A DNA stretch of 64,000 bases from Nocardia cyriacigeorgica (GTDB taxonomy: Bacteria > Actinomycetota > Actinomycetes > Mycobacteriales > Mycobacteriaceae). The position numbers and the translations under genes are program-made. Within the stretch, counting starts at the first letter, position 1; each line of letters opens with the position of its first letter. Below are positions 1-8,850 of this stretch, one piece after another. The DNA is taken from positions 248,001 through 312,000 of the forward strand of contig NZ_VBUT01000006.1 of the NCBI RefSeq assembly GCF_005863245.1, given 5' to 3'. The notes beneath the pieces are model-generated. The model saw only the letters and a list, made by a program, of their open reading frames with translations, was not told where the DNA came from and did no database searches.

Positions 1-635
1 GACCGGGATCCCGCCGAGCGGGTAGTCCTTGCGCTGGGGGTGTCCGCGCCAGTCGTCGGGCATGGTGATGCGGGTGAGTGAGGGGTGCCCGTCGAACTGG
101 AGGCCGAAGAAGTCGTAGGTCTCGCGTTCGTGCCAGTCGGTGGTGGGATACACCCGATACAGCGACGGGATGTGCGGGTCGGCGTCGGGCGCGGACACCT
201 CGATCCGGACCCGGCGCCCGTGCGTGATCGACATCAGGTGATAGACCGCGTGCAGTTCGCGTCCGGCGTCGTCGGGGTAGTGCACGCCGTTGACGCCGAG
301 GCACAGTTCGAACCGCAGCGCCGGATCATCGCGCAGCGCCCGGGCCACCGCGACTAGCTCCGCGCGCCGTACGTGCAGGGTGAGTTCGTCGCGGAACACC
401 ACCACTTTCTCCACGGCGGCCTCGAAGTCGAGCCCGACCTCTGCGAGGGCAGCGCGCAGCGACTCGACGAGGGCGTCGAAATATCCGCCGTAGGGCGGGG
501 GCGTGCCGCCGGGGAGGCTGACCTGACGGATGAGCCTGCCGTAGCCGGAGGTGTCGCCGGTGCCCTCGGCCCCGAACATGCCGTGCCGGACGCCGATCAC
601 CTCGTCGCCGGAGCCGCCGTGCGGATCGCCGGCCG

Positions 636-639
<4 letters not shown>
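1..639 (-). CDS. nuoC: NADH-quinone oxidoreductase subunit C (partial, 3' end outside window)
   Basis: NuoC is a peripheral-arm subunit of proton-pumping complex I, on the cytoplasmic side of the membrane. The 213 codons present carry the conserved 30-kDa-subunit stretch around YDFFGLQFDGHPSLTRI, with the family PLGGIPV segment close to the window edge. The ATG at 639 overlaps the nuoB stop (ATGA), so the two genes are translationally coupled. The order nuoA-nuoB-nuoC on one strand is the normal actinobacterial order. The C-terminus lies beyond base 1, so fusion to nuoD cannot be excluded from this window. Confidence 0.95.
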
Positions 640-1190
<551 letters not shown>

Positions 1191-1261
1191 AATCGACTGC
1201 TTCTCCTGGATCGTCCCCGCAGGGCGGGGAGCGCGGTGCGAGGTGTTCGGCGCCGGTCGGC

Positions 1262-1642
1262 TCAGTCCCAGCTCAGGCCGCCTCTGCGCCATTCGTAGGC
1301 GTAGGCGACCGAGACATTGACGATGAACAGAGCCATCGCGGCAAGACCGAACAGACCGAGCGAATCGAAGTGGACCGCCCACGGATACAGGAACACGATC
1401 TCGATATCGAAGATGATGAACAGCATCGCGGTGAGGTAGTACTTCACCGGGAAGCGTTGCCCGGTAACGTTTCCCGGCCCGCCGGCCACGGCGTGCGGTG
1501 TCGGCTCGATGCCGCATTCATAGGGCTCGAGCTTGGCCCGGTTGTAGCGTTTGGGCCCGATGAGGGCCGCGATAGCGACCGAGCCCAGCGCGAACGCGGT
1601 AGCGATCGCGCCGAGCACGAGAATCGGCACCTCGGTATTCAC
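1262..1642 (-). CDS. nuoA: NADH-quinone oxidoreductase subunit A (NuoA)
   Basis: NuoA is a small membrane subunit of complex I. The 126-residue protein shows three hydrophobic helices (about 5-28, 66-88 and 95-115) and the conserved family segments YECGIEP and LFIIFDIEIVFLYPW. The ATG at 1642 follows a purine-rich GGAGGGGAAG-like ribosome site on the minus strand. It is the first gene of the operon, so the operon promoter should lie in 1643-1947. Confidence 0.97.
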   Translation of the reverse strand: MNTEVPILVLGAIATAFALGSVAIAALIGPKRYNRAKLEPYECGIEPTPHAVAGGPGNVTGQRFPVKYYLTAMLFIIFDIEIVFLYPWAVHFDSLGLFGLAAMALFIVNVSVAYAYEWRRGGLSWD

Positions 1643-1947
1643 GACTGCACTTCCCCTCCTTGCGAACGGGGCGGGCGGGGTTGCCGTCCGTCCTCGAACG
1701 GGGTGCGGGCGGTCGATGCGGTGGTCCGCGTCGCCGGGGTCGCGTCATCGCCGTAGTGGGCGAGGGTGGGCTGGTGCGAACCTGGCGTTGCGGGTCGTCA
1801 TGTCATCTCCCGCGCTCATGTGAGCTAGAGCACAGCCTACAACCGATCCGGGGCCGGACCCGGCGATTCGTCGCGATCTTTGATCGAATTAGGCACTGAC
1901 ATTTATGACCGAAACGGGGCAATCCGCGGGCGCGTCGTCTCCGCAGT
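1643..1947 (-). promoter_or_regulatory. Gene-free stretch upstream of nuoA; probable operon promoter region
   Basis: This 305-base stretch lies between nuoA and the receiver-like gene. It holds no convincing reading frame. Part of it, around 1820-1935, is less GC-rich than its surroundings, which fits a promoter. I see no clear -35/-10 pair or palindrome, so the promoter role is inferred from position only. Confidence 0.45.
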
Positions 1948-2358
1948 TCAGGCGGCCGGGCGGCCGCGCAGCAGGCTGACGACGGTGTCGGTGAGCTGGA
2001 TCGGATCGATCGGATGGGTGACCGTCGCTTCCGCGCGCGACCAGCGGGCCAGCCATTCGTCGTCCGGGCGTCCGGTCAGCACCAGCAGCGGCGGGCAGTG
2101 CGCGAGCTCGTCCTTGAGCTGTTTGGCGATCCCGAGCCCGCCCGCGGGGGTGGCCTCACCGTCGAGGATGGCCAGATCGATGCCGCCGGCGTCCATCTGC
2201 TCGATCACCACATCGGCGGTGGCGACCTCGAGATACTCCAGCTCCGGTAGGTCCGGATGCGGCTGTCTGCCCAGGGCCAGCATCACCTGGCTCCGGGTGT
2301 CGGCGTCGTCGCTGTAGACCAGGACCCGCAGCGCGGCGGGATCTTTCGCATCGGCCAC
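1948..2358 (-). CDS. Receiver-domain-like protein upstream of nuoA (Rv3143-like)
   Basis: This is a stand-alone receiver-like domain of 136 residues with no output domain. The segment LAILDGEATPAGG, after the third strand, carries an aspartate at the phospho-acceptor position, and the end of the fold (LLVLTGRPDDEW, then VTHPIDPIQL) resembles the beta4-alpha5 region. The canonical lysine is not obvious (HPID instead of KPF), so phosphorylation is doubtful. The GTG start at 2358 gives about the same length as M. tuberculosis Rv3143, a predicted response regulator also found upstream of nuoA. A role in tuning complex I is plausible from synteny but unproven. Confidence 0.8.
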   Translation of the reverse strand: MADAKDPAALRVLVYSDDADTRSQVMLALGRQPHPDLPELEYLEVATADVVIEQMDAGGIDLAILDGEATPAGGLGIAKQLKDELAHCPPLLVLTGRPDDEWLARWSRAEATVTHPIDPIQLTDTVVSLLRGRPAA

Positions 2359-2452
2359 GTCGGCATGGTACGTCCGTGGTCGGGTGGTTGGTGGCACGTT
2401 CGCCGAGATCGGCCGTGTCGTTCGATGGACCCGCCGGATCGGGGTGTCGCGC

Positions 2453-3328
2453 TCAGGACGGCCGGAAGGCATCCGCGCCCACCTGAGCCGGGTCGAGCAG
2501 GTGGGCGAGGAACAGGCGGGTGGTGGGGCTGGGGTTGCGGGTGGTGATGGCATGCCAGGGCCGGTCCAGCGGCGTGCCGTCGACGGGAAGCACCCGCAGC
2601 GCGCCGGAGTCGAGGTGCTCGCCCACCGCGTCGCCGTGGATGAGGGTGACGCCGAGCCCTTCCCGCGCGGCGGCGAGCACCGCCCCGTGGGAGCCGAGGG
2701 TGAGGGTGGGCGGGTCGATCTGCAACTGGGCCAGCAGGCTCAGGGTGGCCTCTCGGGTGCCGGAGCCGCGCCCGCGCAGCAGCCAGGTGGCGCGCATCGG
2801 ATCGCAGGCGCGCGCGGCGGGTCCGACGACGACGAGCCGGCTCGGGCGTCGCGCGCGGGTGACCAGCCCGGCGTCGCGGGGTGGGCGCCCGGCGATGACG
2901 AGATCGGTCTCGTGGTGCTGCAATTCGAGGAACAGCACATCGCGCGGATGGATCGACAGGCTCAGCTCGATCTCCGGATAGCGGTTGCGGAACGCCGCCA
3001 GCGGGCGCAGGAGCACGTACTCGCCCGCGGTGGCGACCACGCCGATGCGCAGCCGCCCGGAGTCGGCGCGGCGCACCGCGGCGTGCGCCTCCTGCATCAG
3101 TCCGAGGATGCCGCGGCAGTAGTCGGCGTAGACCCGGCCCGCCTCGGTGAGGATGATGCCGCGGCCGGATTTGGCGATCAGCTTGGCGCCCAGCTGTTTC
3201 TCGATATGCGCGACGGCGGCGGACACGGCCGCCTCGGTGACATGCAGTTGACTCGCGGCGCGGCGGATGCTGTCGGTGCGGGAGACGACCAGGAAGGTTT
3301 CCATCCTTGCCGCACTTACTCTCCCCAT
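2453..3328 (-). CDS. cbbR: LysR-type regulator of the Calvin-cycle operon (CbbR)
   Basis: The 291-residue protein has an N-terminal winged helix-turn-helix (about residues 9-65, with AASQLHVTEAAVSAAVAHIE) and a periplasmic-binding-like effector domain from about residue 90. It is transcribed away from cbbL across a 124-base gap, the classic cbbR arrangement, so it probably activates cbbLSX-fbp-prk in response to a metabolite such as a Calvin-cycle intermediate or NADPH. The start at 3328 gives normal family length; Met9 (3304) is an alternative. The upstream extension of the frame falls in the promoter region and is rejected. Assignment as CbbR rests mainly on position. Confidence 0.85.
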   Translation of the reverse strand: MGRVSAARMETFLVVSRTDSIRRAASQLHVTEAAVSAAVAHIEKQLGAKLIAKSGRGIILTEAGRVYADYCRGILGLMQEAHAAVRRADSGRLRIGVVATAGEYVLLRPLAAFRNRYPEIELSLSIHPRDVLFLELQHHETDLVIAGRPPRDAGLVTRARRPSRLVVVGPAARACDPMRATWLLRGRGSGTREATLSLLAQLQIDPPTLTLGSHGAVLAAAREGLGVTLIHGDAVGEHLDSGALRVLPVDGTPLDRPWHAITTRNPSPTTRLFLAHLLDPAQVGADAFRPS

Positions 3329-3371
3329 TGACAGACGGTAGCAAACCCGATGAAACGGTTGAGTTTTTCGG

Positions 3372-3390
3372 CAAACATTCAAATTGTTTG
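3372..3390. promoter_or_regulatory. Candidate CbbR operator in the cbbR-cbbL intergenic region
   Basis: The sequence CAAACATTCAAATTGTTTG has arms CAAAC and GTTTG separated by nine bases in an AT-rich island, 63 bases upstream of the cbbL start. It has the dyad form of a LysR recognition site and lies between the divergent genes. A TTGACA hexamer at 3328-3333 could serve a rightward promoter, but its partner -10 is weak. CbbR binding is inferred. Confidence 0.55.
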
Positions 3391-3452
3391 TCCTGCCACG
3401 GGCCGTCATCCTGGACATCGCAAGGCGTTCACCCCCGTGAGCAGGAGGAATG

Positions 3453-4895
3453 ATGGCCGACGAAACCGAGCGTGACCGTTGGGATCCGGGCGTCCAGTCC
3501 TACGCCTCGATGGGGTACTACGCCCCCGACTACCAGCCCTCCGATACCGATGTGCTGGCCGTGTTCCGGGTGACACCGCAACCGGGTGTCGATCCGATCG
3601 AGGCCGCGGCGGCGGTGGCGGGCGAATCCTCCACTGCCACATGGACGGTGGTGTGGACCGATCGGCTCACCGCGCACAGCAAGTACCAGGCCAAGTGCTA
3701 TCGCATCGACGAGGTGCCCGGCCGGCCGGGGGAGTACTTCGCCTACATCGCCTACGACCTCGATTTGTTCGAGGAAGGTTCGATCACCAATCTCACCTCC
3801 TCGGTGATCGGCAACGTCTTCGGTTTCAAACCCTTGCTGGCATTGCGGCTCGAGGATATGCGGATTCCGGTCGCGTATGTGAAGACCTTTCAGGGCCCGC
3901 CGCACGGCACGGTGATGGAGCGCGAGTATCTGAACAAGTACGGCCGGGCACTGCTCGGGGCTACGGTGAAGCCGAAACTCGGTCTGTCGGCACGCAATTA
4001 CGGCCGAGTGGTGTACGAGGCGTGCAAAGGCGGGCTCGACTTCACCAAGGACGACGAGAACATCAACTCGCAGCCGTTCATGCGCTGGCGTGATCGCTAC
4101 CTATTCGCGATGGAGGGCGTGAACCGAGCGATGGCCGAGACCGGTGAGATCAAAGGCCACTACCTCAACGTCACCGCCGACACCATGGAGCAGATGTACG
4201 AGCGGGCCGAGTTCGCCAAGGAACTGGGCAGCGTGGTGATCATGATGGATCTGACGGTGGGATACACCGCCATGCAATCGATGTCGCACTGGGCGCGGCG
4301 CAATGGCGTGCTATTGCATCTGCACCGAGCGGGCCATTCCACCTTCACCCGGCAGAAGACACACGGGGTGAGTTTCCGGGTGCTGGCCAAATGGTGCCGG
4401 TTGATCGGCGTCGACCATCTGCACGCGGGCACGGTGGTCGGCAAGCTCGAGGGTGATCCGGCCACCACGAAAGGCTTCTACGACACCCTGCGGGAGAACG
4501 CCATCCCCGTCGAGCCGGCCAACGGGATCTTCTTCGAGCAGCACTGGGCCAGCTTGCCCGGGGTGATGCCGGTGGCCTCCGGTGGCATCCACGCCGGGCA
4601 GATGCACCAGCTGGTGGAGCTGTTCGGCGATGATGTGATCTTGCAGTTCGGCGGCGGCACGATCGGTCATCCGCTGGGAATAGCGGCGGGCGCCGAGGCC
4701 AATAGGGTGGCCTTGGAAGCGATCGTGCAGGCCCGCAACGAGGGTCGCGATCTGCTGCGCGAGGGACCGGAGGTGCTGCGCAAAGCGGCCGCAGCCAACC
4801 GCCCACTCGACGTTGCGCTGGCGACCTGGGGTGAAGTCAGTTTCGACTACACCTCCACCGACGCACCCGACGCGGTGCCGACGGCGACCCACTGA
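3453..4895 (+). CDS. cbbL: Ribulose-1,5-bisphosphate carboxylase large subunit, red-type form I
   Basis: This is the catalytic subunit of RuBisCO, carboxylating ribulose-1,5-bisphosphate to two 3-phosphoglycerates. In the 480-residue protein all key residues are visible: Glu58 and Asn121 from the N-domain, Lys173 and Lys175 (TVKPKLGL), the carbamylated Lys199 with Asp201/Glu202 (GLDFTKDDENIN), His291-Arg292, His324, loop-6 Lys331 (GTVVGKLEGD) and Ser376. The N-terminal style (SYASMGYYAPDY, TPQPGVDP) and the CbbX partner mark it as red-type (IC/ID or the related actinobacterial branch), not a form IV RuBisCO-like protein. Two ATGs are possible (3450, 3453); the second sits better behind AGGAGG at 3443-3448. 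First gene of the cbb operon. Confidence 0.98.
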   Translation: MADETERDRWDPGVQSYASMGYYAPDYQPSDTDVLAVFRVTPQPGVDPIEAAAAVAGESSTATWTVVWTDRLTAHSKYQAKCYRIDEVPGRPGEYFAYIAYDLDLFEEGSITNLTSSVIGNVFGFKPLLALRLEDMRIPVAYVKTFQGPPHGTVMEREYLNKYGRALLGATVKPKLGLSARNYGRVVYEACKGGLDFTKDDENINSQPFMRWRDRYLFAMEGVNRAMAETGEIKGHYLNVTADTMEQMYERAEFAKELGSVVIMMDLTVGYTAMQSMSHWARRNGVLLHLHRAGHSTFTRQKTHGVSFRVLAKWCRLIGVDHLHAGTVVGKLEGDPATTKGFYDTLRENAIPVEPANGIFFEQHWASLPGVMPVASGGIHAGQMHQLVELFGDDVILQFGGGTIGHPLGIAAGAEANRVALEAIVQARNEGRDLLREGPEVLRKAAAANRPLDVALATWGEVSFDYTSTDAPDAVPTATH

Positions 4896-4922
4896 GCGGC
4901 GAAGACCACTGGAGGACATGCC

Positions 4923-5345
4923 ATGTATCTGCGTCACGGAGCCTTCTCGTATCTGCCCGACCTGACCGACGCCGAGATCGGCGCCCAGGTCCGCTACGCC
5001 CTGCTCAACAATTGGCCGGTCTCGATCGAGTACACCGACGATCCGCATCCACGCAATGCCTACTGGGAGATGTGGGGGCTGCCGCTGTTCGATCTCGACG
5101 AACCCGATGGGGTGCTGGCCGAGATCAACGCCTGCCGGGCCACATTCCCGCGCCACTACGTGCGGGTGCTGGCCTACGACGCCAGCTACGGCAGGCAGAC
5201 CACCGCGCTGAGTTTCCTGGTCCAGCGTCCACCGGACGAGCCGGGCTTCGCCCTGCGCCGCGTGGAGGGTTCCGACCGGCGTCAGCGCTACAGCCTGCAC
5301 TCCTACGCGGCCGAGGCCCGGCCGGGTGCCCGGTATGCCGACTGA
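4923..5345 (+). CDS. cbbS: RuBisCO small subunit
   Basis: The small subunit caps the L8 core of form I RuBisCO. The 140-residue protein begins MYLRHGAFSYLPDLTD, has the typical WEMWGLPLFDL segment and the FPRHYVRVLAYD strand. The C-terminal extension after about residue 105 (RRVEGSDRRQRYSLHSY) is characteristic of red-type small subunits, whose extra hairpin lines the central solvent channel. A short 27-base gap separates it from cbbL, and its 3' end overlaps cbbX by 11 bases, consistent with coupled translation. Confidence 0.97.
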   Translation: MYLRHGAFSYLPDLTDAEIGAQVRYALLNNWPVSIEYTDDPHPRNAYWEMWGLPLFDLDEPDGVLAEINACRATFPRHYVRVLAYDASYGRQTTALSFLVQRPPDEPGFALRRVEGSDRRQRYSLHSYAAEARPGARYAD

Positions 5346-6345
5346 TCGCGCGGCCACCGGTTTCCGGCTGCATCGGCCCGGGGTCGAGGATCCCCGGCCG
5401 GTGCGGGCGGTGCCCGCGGACTCGGAGGCGGCCGCGCCGGAGGAAGTACTGGCCGACGATGCCGTCCTCGACCTGGCCGCGGACGTGGCCACCGGCGACG
5501 TCGAGCAGGTATTGACCGCTCTGGACGCCGAACTGGTCGGGCTGACGAAGGTCAAGCGACGGGTGCGCGAGATCGCGGCATTGCTGCTCATCGAGCGCGC
5601 CCGCGCACGGTTCGGACTGGAATCCTCACGTCCGACCCTGCACATGAGTTTCACCGGCGGTCCAGGCACCGGGAAAACGACGGTGGCGCTGCGGATGGCG
5701 CAGATGTTGCACGCGCTCGGCTATGTGCGCACGCCCAAGGTGCACACCGTCACTCGCGATGACTTGGTGGGGCAGTTCATCGGCCACACCGCACCGAAGA
5801 CGAAGGAGGCGCTGGCCAAGGCCGCGGGCGGGGTGCTGTTCATCGACGAGGCCTACTACCTGTTCCGGCCGGAGAACGAACGCGACTACGGCCAGGAGGT
5901 CATCGAGATCCTGTTGCAGGAGATGGAGAACGAACGCGGCAGCCTGGTGGTGATCTTCGCCGGTTACCCCGATCGGATGGACCGGTTCTTCTCCGCCAAT
6001 CCCGGCTTGTCGTCGCGGGTCGCGCACCACCTCGAGTTCGACGACTACACCCATGCCGAACTGCTGCGGATCGCCGAGCTGATGGTGGCGGGGGAGCACT
6101 TCCGGTTCGACGAGGCCGCGCACACCGCGTTCGCCGATTACCTCACCGCACGGATGAGCAGGCCGCGGTTCTCCAATGCGCGCAGCGTGCGCAATGCGAT
6201 CGACCGCTGCCGGTTGCGGCAGGCGCGGCGGCTGGTGGAGCTGGGGCGCCCGCTCACCAAAGCCGACCTGACCACGTTGACGGAGGCAGACGTCTACGGC
6301 AGCAGTGTGTTCGGCGCGCCCGCCCCCGCCGAACCCAGCGGATGA
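5335..6345 (+). CDS. cbbX: Red-type RuBisCO activase CbbX (AAA+)
   Basis: CbbX is a ring-forming AAA+ ATPase that pulls transiently on the large-subunit C-terminus to release inhibitory sugar phosphates. The 336-residue protein has Walker A GGPGTGKT (108-115), the pore-loop region LVGQFIGHTAPKT (about 144-156) and Walker B VLFIDEA (167-173). The start at ATG 5335 is preferred to the in-frame GTG at 5326. The N-terminus (about 45 residues before the conserved core) is longer than in some homologues. It overlaps cbbS by 11 bases, and its partnership confirms the red-type enzyme. Confidence 0.96.
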   Translation: MPTDRAATGFRLHRPGVEDPRPVRAVPADSEAAAPEEVLADDAVLDLAADVATGDVEQVLTALDAELVGLTKVKRRVREIAALLLIERARARFGLESSRPTLHMSFTGGPGTGKTTVALRMAQMLHALGYVRTPKVHTVTRDDLVGQFIGHTAPKTKEALAKAAGGVLFIDEAYYLFRPENERDYGQEVIEILLQEMENERGSLVVIFAGYPDRMDRFFSANPGLSSRVAHHLEFDDYTHAELLRIAELMVAGEHFRFDEAAHTAFADYLTARMSRPRFSNARSVRNAIDRCRLRQARRLVELGRPLTKADLTTLTEADVYGSSVFGAPAPAEPSG

Positions 6346-6358
6346 GGAGGGCACCGCG

Positions 6359-7411
6359 ATGCCCGAAGGATGGAAGACACTCACCCGCTACACCATCGAG
6401 GAGGAACACCGGCATCCCGGCTCGTCCGGTGAGTTCTCGGCCCTGGTCAATGTGGTGGCGACGGCGACCAAACTGATCGCCAATCAGGTGACCCGTGGCG
6501 CGATCCTGGCCACCCGCGCCGGCGCCGCATCGGGCGGTGCGCCGACGGCGCGACGTGAACTCGACGCCCTCAGCAACGACATCATGATCTCCGAGACCCA
6601 GTGGACCGGGCATCTGGCGGCCTTGCTGTCGGAGCAGCTCAGCGAGGTGCACCGGGTGCCGCGGGGGCAGCGGCGCGGCAAGTATCTGCTCGCCTTCGAC
6701 CCGCTCGACGGTTCCAGCAATATCGACGTGAACCTGCCGGTCGGGACCATTTTCAGCGTGCTGCGCGCCGAGCAGGACGGTTTCTGTCAGCCGGGAACCC
6801 GGCAGGTGTGCGCCGGATTCACCCTGTACGGCCCGGCCACCATGCTGGTGCTGACCACCGGCAGCGGGGTGGACGGCTTCACCCTCGACCGGGAGATCGG
6901 CGCGTTCGTGCTGACCCATCCGCAGATGCGTATCCCCGAGGACACCTCGGGTTTCGCGATCAATGCCGCCAACGAGCGTTTCTGGGAACGGCCGGTACGC
7001 CGCTACGTCCACGAATGCCTCGACGGCGTGGACGGGCCGCGCGGGCGCGATTTCAATATGCGCTGGGTGGCGTCACTGGTCGCCGACACCTTCCACATCT
7101 TGACCAGGGGCGGGGTGTATCTGTACCCGCGCGATACCCGACCGGGCGCGGGCCCGGGCCGGGTGTCGCTGCTCTACGGGGCCAACCCGATCGCCTTCAT
7201 CGTCGAACAGGCCGGCGGCGCCGCCTCCACGGGCAGTGCGCGGGTACTGGAAGTAGTGCCCGGCGACCCGCATCAGCGGGTGCCGTTGATCTTCGGTTCC
7301 CGCAACGAGGTCGAACGCATCGAGCGCTACCACCGCGAACCCGACGCGGGCCCGAATTTCGACACCTCGCTGTTCGGCACCCGCTCGCTGTTCCGCTCGG
7401 CCGGGCGCTAG
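6359..7411 (+). CDS. fbp: Class I fructose-1,6-bisphosphatase
   Basis: The enzyme hydrolyses fructose-1,6-bisphosphate to fructose-6-phosphate, an irreversible step in RuBP regeneration and gluconeogenesis. The 350-residue protein shows the class I metal-binding motif DPLDGSSNIDVNLPVGTIF and the downstream substrate-binding region YLYPRDTRP...LLYGANPIAFIVEQAGG. A strong GAGGAGG (6344-6350) precedes the ATG at 6359. Most actinobacteria use the unrelated class II enzyme (GlpX) for gluconeogenesis, so this class I copy is probably a Calvin-cycle-dedicated isozyme. Confidence 0.95.
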   Translation: MPEGWKTLTRYTIEEEHRHPGSSGEFSALVNVVATATKLIANQVTRGAILATRAGAASGGAPTARRELDALSNDIMISETQWTGHLAALLSEQLSEVHRVPRGQRRGKYLLAFDPLDGSSNIDVNLPVGTIFSVLRAEQDGFCQPGTRQVCAGFTLYGPATMLVLTTGSGVDGFTLDREIGAFVLTHPQMRIPEDTSGFAINAANERFWERPVRRYVHECLDGVDGPRGRDFNMRWVASLVADTFHILTRGGVYLYPRDTRPGAGPGRVSLLYGANPIAFIVEQAGGAASTGSARVLEVVPGDPHQRVPLIFGSRNEVERIERYHREPDAGPNFDTSLFGTRSLFRSAGR

Positions 7412-7448
7412 CGGCGTCGATCTGTTGTCCGGTCACCGAGGAGGGCCC

Positions 7449-8327
7449 ATGTCGGTCAAACATCCCGTCGTCGCCATCACCGGATCCTCCGGTGCGGGCA
7501 CCACCAGCGTCACCCGCACGTTCCAGGAGATCTTCCGCCGGGAGGGCATCAATGCCGCGATCGTGGAGGGGGATTCGTTTCATCGCTACGACCGCAACGA
7601 GATGAAGCTGGCGATGGCCGAGGCCGAGCAGAACCGCAACACCACCTTCTCCCATTTCGGGGAGGAGGCGAATCTGCTGCCGGAGTTGGAGCGCTTGTTC
7701 CGCGACTACGGGCAGACCGGCGTGGGTGCGGTGCGCCGGTATCTGCACGACGAGCAGGAGGCCAAACCCTACGGCCAGCCCGCGGGCACCTTCACCCCGT
7801 GGGAGGATCTGGCGCCCGGCAGCGATCTGCTGTTCTACGAGGGACTGCACGGTGCGGCGGTCACCGACACCGTCGATGTGGCGCGCTACACCGATCTGCT
7901 GGTGGGGGTGGTGCCGATCGTGAACCTGGAGTGGACGCAGAAGGTGATCCGGGACAAGACCGAACGCGGCTATTCCAGTGAGGCCGTGATCGATACGATC
8001 CTGCGCCGCATGCCCGACTATGTGAAGTACATCTGCCCGCAGTTCTCCCGCACCTACGTCAACTTTCAGCGGGTGCCGACCGTGGACACCTCGAATCCCT
8101 TTATCGCGCGGTCGATTCCGACGGCGGATGAGAGTTTCGTGGTGATCCGCTTCGCCGACCCGAAGGTGATCGACTTCCCGTATCTGCTGTCGATGCTGCA
8201 CGACTCGTTCATGTCGCGACCCAATTGCATCGTCGTACCGGGCGGCAAGATGGAACTGGCCATGCAGTTGATCTTCACGCCGCTGATTCTGCGGCTGATG
8301 GACAAGCGGCCCACCGCGGCGCGGTGA
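7449..8327 (+). CDS. prkB: Phosphoribulokinase (proteobacterial type)
   Basis: Phosphoribulokinase makes the RuBisCO substrate by phosphorylating ribulose-5-phosphate, and like RuBisCO it is diagnostic of the Calvin cycle. The 292-residue protein opens with the P-loop ITGSSGAGTTSV (about 10-21), has the substrate-binding IVEGDSFHRYDR segment and the YEGLHG Walker B-like region. Length and motifs match the short bacterial (class I) type. The ATG at 7449 follows GAGGAGG. It is the last gene of the five-gene operon; no transketolase, aldolase or carboxysome genes follow. Confidence 0.96.
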   Translation: MSVKHPVVAITGSSGAGTTSVTRTFQEIFRREGINAAIVEGDSFHRYDRNEMKLAMAEAEQNRNTTFSHFGEEANLLPELERLFRDYGQTGVGAVRRYLHDEQEAKPYGQPAGTFTPWEDLAPGSDLLFYEGLHGAAVTDTVDVARYTDLLVGVVPIVNLEWTQKVIRDKTERGYSSEAVIDTILRRMPDYVKYICPQFSRTYVNFQRVPTVDTSNPFIARSIPTADESFVVIRFADPKVIDFPYLLSMLHDSFMSRPNCIVVPGGKMELAMQLIFTPLILRLMDKRPTAAR

Positions 8328-8352
8328 GATCCGGAGGCGTCATGCGTTGAGG

Positions 8353-8730
8353 TCAGAGTTCGCCGGCCTCGTGGCGACGGCGCTCCTCGGCCTGGCGCTG
8401 CTCCTCCTGGCGGCGCGCTTCGCGGCGCTGGGATTCGGCGCGTTCGCGCAGCGCGCGCAGGAATTCCTCGTCATCGTCGGCGTTGCGGGCGACGTGGCGC
8501 CCGGGGCGGTCGTATTCGGCGAACCGGGTGGTGGAACGCGGGCGCGGCTCGTGCAGCGGACGCCCGGCAAACAACCACAGCAGTGCGCCGACGGTGGGAA
8601 CGAGGACGACGACGAGCAGCCAGCCCATCTTCGGCAGATGCCGGATACCGGTATCGGGGCAGGTGATGATGTCGACCAGGCAGTACACCCACAGGGCAAG
8701 GGTGATGAGGCCGAGAATCGCGTACGGCAT
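8353..8730 (-). CDS. PLDc_N-domain membrane protein with charged coiled-coil tail
   Basis: The 125-residue protein starts with two hydrophobic helices (about 3-25 and 38-58) separated by IITCPDTGIRHLPKMGW, the pattern of the small phospholipase-D N-terminal membrane domain. The C-terminal half is very rich in Glu and Arg (about 90-125, EEQRQAEERRR), a likely helical or coiled-coil cytoplasmic tail. No catalytic HKD motif is present, so it is not a lipase. The ATG at 8730 follows a GAGGAGAACC site on the minus strand. Convergent with prkB. Function unknown. Confidence 0.8.
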   Translation of the reverse strand: MPYAILGLITLALWVYCLVDIITCPDTGIRHLPKMGWLLVVVLVPTVGALLWLFAGRPLHEPRPRSTTRFAEYDRPGRHVARNADDDEEFLRALRERAESQRREARRQEEQRQAEERRRHEAGEL

Positions 8731-8850
8731 CGGTGGTTCTCCTCGGTGCGGCGGCGGACGGTGTGGCGGTTCGTCGGCCGCGGATTCCCCCGAACCTGCC
8801 TGGCCCAGAATACGACGAAAAACCCTGTCGGGCAATCTTTGAGCAAATTC

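Noticed and set aside
3453..4895. Form IV RuBisCO-like protein
   Set aside because: All carboxylase residues, a small subunit, CbbX and PRK are present.
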